Assembly (NCBI GenBank): GCA_028095005.1
Contig: CM051459.1
Location: forward strand, 254,868,229 to 254,932,228
Direction of reading: 5' to 3'
DNA: 64,000 nucleotides
Origin: Rhynchospora pubera
Taxonomy: Eukaryota > Streptophyta > Magnoliopsida > Poales > Cyperaceae
Part shown: positions 57,307-64,000 of the stretch, in pieces
Layout of the letters: every line of letters begins with the position of its first letter
How positions within the stretch are numbered: position 1 is the stretch's first letter
Position numbers and translations under genes: made by a program
The notes under the pieces: model-generated
Databases searched by the model: none
Seen by the model: only the letters and a program-made list of their open reading frames with translations
Told to the model about the DNA's origin: nothing

Positions 57307-59724
57307 ATGGCACCTCCTCCAGCACCAACCTTCGCCTCTTCTCTTCTCCAAAGCGCCTCCCACCTTGCCAACTTCTACGCCACCACCCTCCACCACATCG
57401 CCGCCTCCTTCCCTCCACCTCGCCACCTCCTCCCTCTTCGGTCTCTCCATGCACACCTCCTCACCTCTGGCCTCCGCCCCAGGGCCCACCTCATCAACCA
57501 CCTCATCCACCTCTACTCTCTCTCCACTGACCTCACCTCCTCTCTCCATCTCTTCTCCCAATCCTCCCCACACCGGGATTCCATAGCCGCCACTTCTCTT
57601 CTCTCCGCATATGCTTCCTCTGGCCGGCTTGACCTCGCCACACAAATCTTCGACATGACCCCCGTTTTTGCTCGTGATACTGTTTTTTATAATGCAATGA
57701 TATCAGCCTGTGCTCGGGCTGAGGTGGGGGAAAAGGGTATTTGCGTCTTTCGTCATATGTTATGTGATGGGTTCCAGCCTGATGATTATACTTATACTTC
57801 TGTTTTGAGTGCGGCGCATTCAATTTTGAACCTGTATCTGGGGCACTGTCAGATTTTGCATTCTTCTGTGTTGAAGTGTGGGATAGGGAGAGTGGTTTCG
57901 GTATCCAATGCTTTGATATCTTTGTACCTGAGGTGTGGTTGTGGAGCCTCTGCACAACATGCTCGTAAAGTGTTTGATTCTATGCCTGAGAGAGATGACC
58001 TGACTTGGACAACCATAATAGTTGGTTATGTCAGAAAGGGGTGGTTATGTGATGCAAGGTCTGCATTTGATGCCATGAACGGTAAGTTTGATGTGGTTTG
58101 GAATGCAATGATTTCTGGGTATGTGCAGTCTGGATTCATTGCGGATGCACTAGCATTGTTTAGAGAAATGGTGTCTAATGGGATACCTCTAGACGAGTTC
58201 ACTTATACTAGTGTGCTAAGTGCATGTGTCAATGGAGGTCTATTTGGGCTCAGTAAATCTGTTCATGCACATGCGATTCGAGCTGGTCCCAATTTCAGCT
58301 CATATTCAGCATTACCTGTCAACAATATTCTAATCACAATGTACTCAAAATCAGGTAAAGTTGAATTAGCAAGAAAATTATTTGATGATATGCCATTGAA
58401 GGATCCTGTTTCTTGGAATGCAATGTTGTCAGGGTATGTAGATGCTAAACTTATAGACGATGCTTTGGCCCTTTTTCACAGCATGTCATGCATGAATCAG
58501 ATGGCCTGGATGGTAATGACCTCAGGATTTGTAAATAATGGCCGGGCTGAGGAGGCTCTGGCACTATTTAATATGATGCGAGGCAAAGGTTTTGAGCCGT
58601 GCGGTTTTACATATGCTGGTGTGATGGCTGGATGTGCTGATCTCGGGTCTTTAACAGCAGGTATGCAGTTGCATGCCCAAGTTACCAGATATGGGTATGA
58701 GTCAAGCAACTCTGCTGGGAATGCCCTTTTGACAATGTATGCAAAATGTGGGGTAGTGGAGGATGCACATCAAGTATTTGTAACAATGTGTAATTTGGAC
58801 TCGGTCTCTTGGAATGCAATGATATCTGCCTTTGGTCAGCATGGGTATGGGCTTGATGCCATAAATCTATTCAATGAAATGCTTCTTGAAGGTATATATC
58901 CTGATCGCATAACATTCCTTACTATCCTTTCAGCATGCACTCATTGTGGCTTGGTGGATGAGGGGTATCACTATTTCAATTACATGGAGACACATTACGG
59001 AATTATCCCAGGTGAAGATCACTATGCCAGACTAATTGATCTGCTGTGCCGGGCTGGGCGAATTTCAGAAGCCCAAAACCTGATTCAATCCATGCCTTTC
59101 GAACCAACATCAATCATTTGGGAGGCACTCCTAGCAGGTTCTCGGGTTAATGGAGATGTAGATCTTGCCTTAGAAGCGGCAGATCGGCTTTTCAAAGCCG
59201 TACCATACCTTGATGGAATCTACATCCTGTTGTCGAACATTTACTCCTCTGAAGGACGATATGTTGAAGCAGCTAATGTTCGGAAATTGATGCGAGACCG
59301 TGGTGTGAAGAAAGAACCAGGTTGTAGTTGGATTGAGGTGTCCAATAATGTACATTCATTTCTTGCTGATGATATGGGTCACCCAGAAATTGACATGGTA
59401 TGTAGGGTTCTTGACTTGATAAATGCTAAGATAACAAAACTTGGTTATAAACCCAATACTAAGTTAGTATTGCATGCCATGGAGGAAAGGGACAAAGAGT
59501 ACGTATTGTCTAGGCATAGTGAGAGGCTCGCTATTGGGTTTGGTCTCATAAAATTGCCAGTTAAGGCACCAATCAGGGTTTTGAAAAATTTGAGGATTTG
59601 CGGTGACTGTCATGCTGCAATCATGGTCATGTCCAGAGCATTTGGCAGAGAGATAATTGTAAGGGATGTTAAAAGATTTCACCATTTTAAGGATGGAGAG
59701 TGCTCTTGTGGTAATTATTGGTAA
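57307..59724 (+). CDS. OTP90: PLS-class PPR protein with DYW domain, OTP90-like
   Basis: DYW-type PPR proteins bind organelle transcripts and carry a cytidine-deaminase-like domain that performs C-to-U RNA editing. This intronless 805-residue gene starts at the Met in 'gccatgg'; the N-terminus is rich in Ser, Arg, His and Leu without acids, as in mitochondrial or plastid presequences. PLS repeats fill about 90-600 (FYNAMISACARAEVGEKG, VWNAMISGYVQSGF, VSWNAMLSGYVDAKLID, AGNALLTMYAKCGVVEDAHQ, SVSWNAMISAFGQHGYGLDA). The E region follows (IIWEALLAGSRVNGDVDLAL, LLSNIYSSEGRY, KKEPGCSWIEV). The DYW domain ends in NYW, with HSE at 737-739 and CGDC at 765-768, the zinc and catalytic signature, intact. 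Order and wording closely follow Arabidopsis At1g25360. Orthology needs a tree. Confidence 0.92.
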   Translation: MAPPPAPTFASSLLQSASHLANFYATTLHHIAASFPPPRHLLPLRSLHAHLLTSGLRPRAHLINHLIHLYSLSTDLTSSLHLFSQSSPHRDSIAATSLLSAYASSGRLDLATQIFDMTPVFARDTVFYNAMISACARAEVGEKGICVFRHMLCDGFQPDDYTYTSVLSAAHSILNLYLGHCQILHSSVLKCGIGRVVSVSNALISLYLRCGCGASAQHARKVFDSMPERDDLTWTTIIVGYVRKGWLCDARSAFDAMNGKFDVVWNAMISGYVQSGFIADALALFREMVSNGIPLDEFTYTSVLSACVNGGLFGLSKSVHAHAIRAGPNFSSYSALPVNNILITMYSKSGKVELARKLFDDMPLKDPVSWNAMLSGYVDAKLIDDALALFHSMSCMNQMAWMVMTSGFVNNGRAEEALALFNMMRGKGFEPCGFTYAGVMAGCADLGSLTAGMQLHAQVTRYGYESSNSAGNALLTMYAKCGVVEDAHQVFVTMCNLDSVSWNAMISAFGQHGYGLDAINLFNEMLLEGIYPDRITFLTILSACTHCGLVDEGYHYFNYMETHYGIIPGEDHYARLIDLLCRAGRISEAQNLIQSMPFEPTSIIWEALLAGSRVNGDVDLALEAADRLFKAVPYLDGIYILLSNIYSSEGRYVEAANVRKLMRDRGVKKEPGCSWIEVSNNVHSFLADDMGHPEIDMVCRVLDLINAKITKLGYKPNTKLVLHAMEERDKEYVLSRHSERLAIGFGLIKLPVKAPIRVLKNLRICGDCHAAIMVMSRAFGREIIVRDVKRFHHFKDGECSCGNYW

Positions 59725-60339
59725 TAGTTATGCTGCTGCACCAAAGGTCATATAAATTTGGATACAGAAGAATATTCCTGATTAATATCTGATGATGGAA
59801 TTACACAGAAGAAGTTGAAACTCGTTTAGGTATTATTCTAAATAACCTTCTTTCCTTTTCTTTGTTTATTTTGCTTTGTTTTTCTGTTTTGTTTGTATTC
59901 AATTGGATAAGTAGCTCTAATTTTTTTGGGTAAAAATGTACAGTAAAGATTTAAAAGATGAAAATAAACAGAAAATGGTCAATGTTTGACTGGACCTTAT
60001 CGTGAGTATTGCATTTTTTGTATCTTGGGTTTTGTTTGATATATCTTTGAGATGGTAATTTTTCTTATGTAACACTATGGTCTCTAACATGTATCACAGA
60101 GGTACAATTATTGTAAAATTGTTGAAATTAAGTTTGAATCCTGTTTATAAACTTTGCCATCATATTCACATATTACAAAGAAGTGACTTGGATCCTTCTG
60201 ATTACACTTTTAATCTTTCTGTAAAATTGTAATAAAAAAGCGAAGGAAAATGAAAATCTCACAGCAAAAAAGTAACTAAACTTAGTTTATTCATTTATTC
60301 CTCTCTCTCATTGGTTCTTAACTCTCTGTATATTTGTTA
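59725..60339. other. Intergenic between two convergent genes
   Basis: About 600 bases between the PPR stop and the bHLH stop. It must hold both 3' ends. No other feature seen. Confidence 0.5.
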
Positions 60340-61650
60340 CTAGCATTGCTGTTGACAAATGCTGAGATCAATGTTAATGTTAACTCCGTTATAAGCAAGG
60401 GGAGCATACATCCATAGGTCATCAGAGCTAAGAAGCTGCATTAAACCAAAATTTAAAATATTTTAATACCAAAAAAGAAACGTACCAAAACTGATATAGA
60501 GATGTATTTTCTTTTTTAATTTATATATTTTCCATTTTGATTTGTCAAAAACCAAATTGTTCATGTAGATCTATTGTTAGGGTTGACTGTATATTGAACA
60601 GATACCTTAATTTGCATCTGCAAGAATTTCACATACTGGACTGCTTCTTCCAACATTGTGCTAATGTCAACCTGTCAACCAAATTCAACTTATTAGAAAC
60701 AGTTTATTCCCAAAAAAAAAAGGTAAAAGTAATTCTACAAAGCCTACCTTTGTTCCATTGGGCACAAGATTTTGGAGAATTCTCAGGCGCTGGTTGATCT
60801 TCTCTCTTCTTTTCTGCTTAATAAAAGAATCAAATTATCAATAATGTACAGATAATTGAAACACTAATGTCTTAAAAACTAATTTATTGTGATGATAACA
60901 TACTCTTGCATATAGGCTTTGGGGGTCTGTTGCAGATCCCTGGCCGGCCTTCGATTTTCCACCTTTCTTCGAATTATAATTTGCATTTGATTCCCCATTC
61001 ATTTCATCCTCTGAGCTGCATGAACTTGACTCTCCTTGGCTACTTTCTTCTTTGCTATTTTTAGCCCTTCTTGGTGCCTATAATTTTATATACATGATCA
61101 CATTTTAGAATTTTTAAATTATTACATGGTCAGGAAGAGTTACAAATGTAATATAGAAGCATACCCGAACTGATGACCTTGATTTCTTTCTGGAGACATT
61201 GTTTGATATCTGATCACTGTCATCATTGGTTTCTTTCTCACAGCAATTTATTTGAAGCTTCCTTTTCCCCTTAGGCTGCACTACATTTCCAGTTTCAACC
61301 GCCTCATTGATGAAAACTTGGCTCACATATTGTTGATCAGCACCAACATTAAGATATGACATGGCGTGCTGATCTTCTGGCATGCATTCCATGCCTTGCT
61401 GGTATTCGTCATAGCCGAGGGATGAAAGGAAGGAGGAATTGATAGGATTTGACTCGTAGAGATTATATGAATCAACATTGTAAAACTCCAAGTTGGGAGA
61501 AGAGTTATTTGAAGAATCCTCATGGATAGGTAAGACATCAGTTTGCATCAGCATGGTTTGATTGAAGTACTGGGAACCAAACCATTGTAGCATCATTTCT
61601 GACTCATCACCGAAAATGTTTTGTTCATATGCTACTGCACAATGCTCCAT
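60340..61650 (-). CDS. bHLH transcription factor of the RSL class (root-hair type)
   Basis: RSL class bHLH factors promote root-hair growth downstream of RHD6. The minus-strand exons are 61650-61165, 61077-60904, 60813-60748, 60671-60606 and 60435-60340, giving 295 residues. The two 66-base exons are the usual split of the bHLH domain. The N-terminal 160 residues are acidic and family-variable. The bHLH (about 208-265) reads ATDPQSLYARKRREKINQRL, RILQNLVPNGTKVDISTML, EEAVQYVKFLQMQIK. The diagnostic tail LLSSDDLWMYAPLAYNG follows, typical of RSL2/RSL4-type members. The start is MEHC at 61650; an upstream in-frame Met adds a Lys-rich leader that is probably untranslated. I cannot tell which RSL paralogue it is. 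Confidence 0.92.
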
Positions 61651-61761
61651 TTTCCTTTTTTTTTTTTTTTGAGACTTTTTGTTTTGGGAGAAAGGTAGAA
61701 TTAGAAAGAAAGAAAGAAACTGATTCAATACTTGTTTTGTCTGTTTGGGATGAGAACTGTG

Positions 61762-61772
61762 TTGGTATATAT
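61762..61772 (-). promoter_or_regulatory. TATA box of the bHLH gene
   Basis: On the minus strand 'actatatatacc' lies about 115 bases upstream of the start codon. This would put the transcription start near 61735 and give a leader of about 85 bases. Confidence 0.5.
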
Positions 61773-64000
61773 AGTATGCTGCTGCGAATAAGTCTGAGCG
61801 TATTTATTTGACTAAATGACTCTCGCAATTGTTTTTTTTATATTTTAATGTAAAAATATCTTCAGTTTCTTAGTTTTTAATTCCTTTGCAACAAGAATTA
61901 AGATATGTCAAAGTCAGACAGGACAAAACAGCGCAATCCTTAGTTCCTAGCTATGTAAATAGCTGTTGAGTTGAAAAATAATCGGAAAAAAAAAAATCAC
62001 AGCTCGTTACAAAGTGTCCTCTCCAGTCTGCCTGCACTGGAAATGATCTTTAATTTTCTCCTTCAGTGCCCTCAGATTAACTGGACAAATCTCATACACA
62101 GTTTGTGTCAAACGGAGATAATTCAAAGCTCAATCAGGTTTTTTGTTTATGAGGTAATGAAGGGAAAAATTAATTAGATTAGTTGGAATCAAAATATAGG
62201 ATTGAAGGTGATGTAATAATATCCCAACATTAATTTGGAATTAAAGAAAGTATGTTAGGTTGATCAGGGGTCTCTTTGTGTCAGAAAAAGATGAAATGGT
62301 TGGTAGAACGTGTTGGGTCATGTAAAAGATTTCCAACTTAGAGGATCGTGTCCAATTAATGCTCATGGGGTACATGCGGCATATTCAGAAACATAAAGAA
62401 ATAAATGCTGTTTAATATAGAAAAAAATGTTCATTGCTGGTAAGAATTAGTTGTACACAGGAACCACAATTGGCATAGTGGGATGAGGATAATCTTCAAA
62501 TTTGGAAGATTCTGATACTGTATATGTATATGGTGACCAAATAATTGTGCCGAATAGTATTATTCTCCTACTTAGTAAACAATATGACACGTTTCAGCTA
62601 AAATATCCACCACAATTTTCATAATTTTGGTTGGTAATTAAGAATACAGAAAATATGCTATAGTTACTAGCTATTATGATTGGCATGATAATAATTGTTA
62701 AAAATGTCACCATTTTTTTTTCCCTTTTTAGAGGAGGGATGCTTCATGTAGGTCGGCATGCTGTTAATAAATTTCGGCCTTTTTTTAGTAAAGGGTTTTT
62801 TTTATTTGGGAACATTTAATAGATATAAAGGCAAAACAATATAAAAGAGGAAATGCTTTTGGCGTTACAAATTCTGGACCCTTCTAGTCGGCACCACAAA
62901 CCACATTTTCTAGTACAGCTTGCATAATTGTCAAGATTTCTAAAGGGAAAAAATATACTAAAAAGCGAAATTTTTATAAGAAAACAAAAAAAAAATATTC
63001 TATGTGCTTGGTCGCCTGAATTAAAATTTTCCATCTTTTTCAATTGATATCTGTATTGAGTATGTGTTACTAGTTCTTAATAATGTAGATAATTCGGAAA
63101 ATAATAGTTTGCTGGGTAATTGTAGAGTATTTATTGGTTAGAAACTAATTATTCTTGAGAGTTGAAAAAAATATGATAAAAAAATTCATAATATTTAAAT
63201 ATTAAAAAATAATGAATTCATGTCTTGTATTTTCAACGGTTATAATTTTAAAATCGATTTCAGAACAAATGTATTTGATACAATTATCTTCGTATAATTA
63301 TTATATTTACAGAAAATATCTGGAGTCAACGACTTTGTTAAGCAATATTGTGTTGATAATTCAGCCAATAAAGTCAGACCTTTTGATGTAGATATATACT
63401 ATATCATCTGAATTTACACATGTACCTAGAATATCGCAAAATTTCTTTATTTATATTTACAAATTGCATGAGACATGAGAGGTTAAAAATCTTGACATTT
63501 TTTTAACTCTTTTTATGTATTATTGAAGTCAGTCACAATTACCAAACTAAGAAAATTTCATTTATTACTAAATAAAATATTTTGAAGACAAGAACAAAAG
63601 AATGTATTATAAGAAGTAAGACAATTTCAAGCTAAAACTTAACGCATAAAAACCGTCTTCTAAATTCAAAGCTCAGACCTAACCACAATCATGGCAGAGT
63701 TTTCTTGCTTTTTGAGAGAGATATATATATATTTATAATATTTTCCTCTATATAAAGTCTAGCATTCAGGCATCTAAATACAATCCCACAACTTGAGTCA
63801 TTCAGAACAAAATGAGTCGATCCCACAATCAAGCATATTATGCAATGAAGAAAAAAGAGTATATTCAGGTGTGTTTGGATGGTGGAGAATAAGGTTTTGA
63901 ATAAAAATAAGGATCAAATTTCTTATTTTTGTGCAACCCAAACAACACAAGAATAAGGAATTTGGGTCCTTATTCTTATACTAACAAAATCATGGTATAA
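61773..64000. other. Upstream region of the bHLH gene and gene-free end
   Basis: No exon is recognised. At 63868 a 'gtgtgtttggatggtgg' end with a possible inverted 'aacccaaacaacac' (63936-63950) suggests a short Tourist-like MITE near or across the window edge, but no target duplication could be set. A 'ta' run lies at 63720-63734. Confidence 0.4.

Noticed and set aside
57265..57955. Minus-strand frames of 126 and 140 codons opposite the PPR gene
   Set aside because: They are shadows of the GC-rich 5' part of the PPR coding sequence, with no independent evidence.

Overview
This window looks like nuclear DNA of a flowering plant. Genes are split by short GT-AG introns, intergenic DNA is very AT-rich, and plant-only families are present: a DYW-type PPR protein, a BTB-TAZ (BT) protein, a class I formin, an RSL-type bHLH factor and a DUF936 protein. 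I cannot name the species. All exon coordinates are my own reading of splice sites and family similarity; no alignment was run.

Region 1-20.6 kb is almost gene-free and built of transposable elements. It holds a minus-strand Copia cluster with primer-binding site and polypurine tract (1-4143), a repeat-bounded block carrying what looks like one exon of the checkpoint gene RAD1 (4144-7145), a 3.67 kb solo LTR with a 5-bp target duplication (7221-10890), and a young tandem duplication of a 1.59 kb unit (10989-14712). One unit holds a complete hAT-type MITE. Two more hAT-type MITEs with 8-bp duplications follow, then a broken hAT transposase (18822-19300).

Region 20.6-35.5 kb is genic. Two IFRD (interferon-related developmental regulator) genes lie head to head, 2.4 kb between start codons, each with 13 exons and an open frame. 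A BT4-like BTB-TAZ gene follows.

Region 35.5-53.3 kb opens with a 1.5 kb transposon-like element of extreme base composition. A formin-like gene follows (40065-52027), whose second intron is about 9.5 kb. That intron holds a MULE-type MITE with a Tourist-like MITE inside it, a hAT element made of 'tagcgg' words, an antisense RPL13A pseudogene, a minisatellite and several tiny poly(A)-tailed insertions with clear target duplications.

Region 53.3-61.7 kb holds a DUF936 gene with a MULE-type MITE in an intron, an intronless OTP90-like DYW PPR gene, and a minus-strand RSL-class bHLH gene. The last 2.3 kb shows no gene. The genes do not form a pathway; they are ordinary neighbours in a TE-rich plant chromosome.
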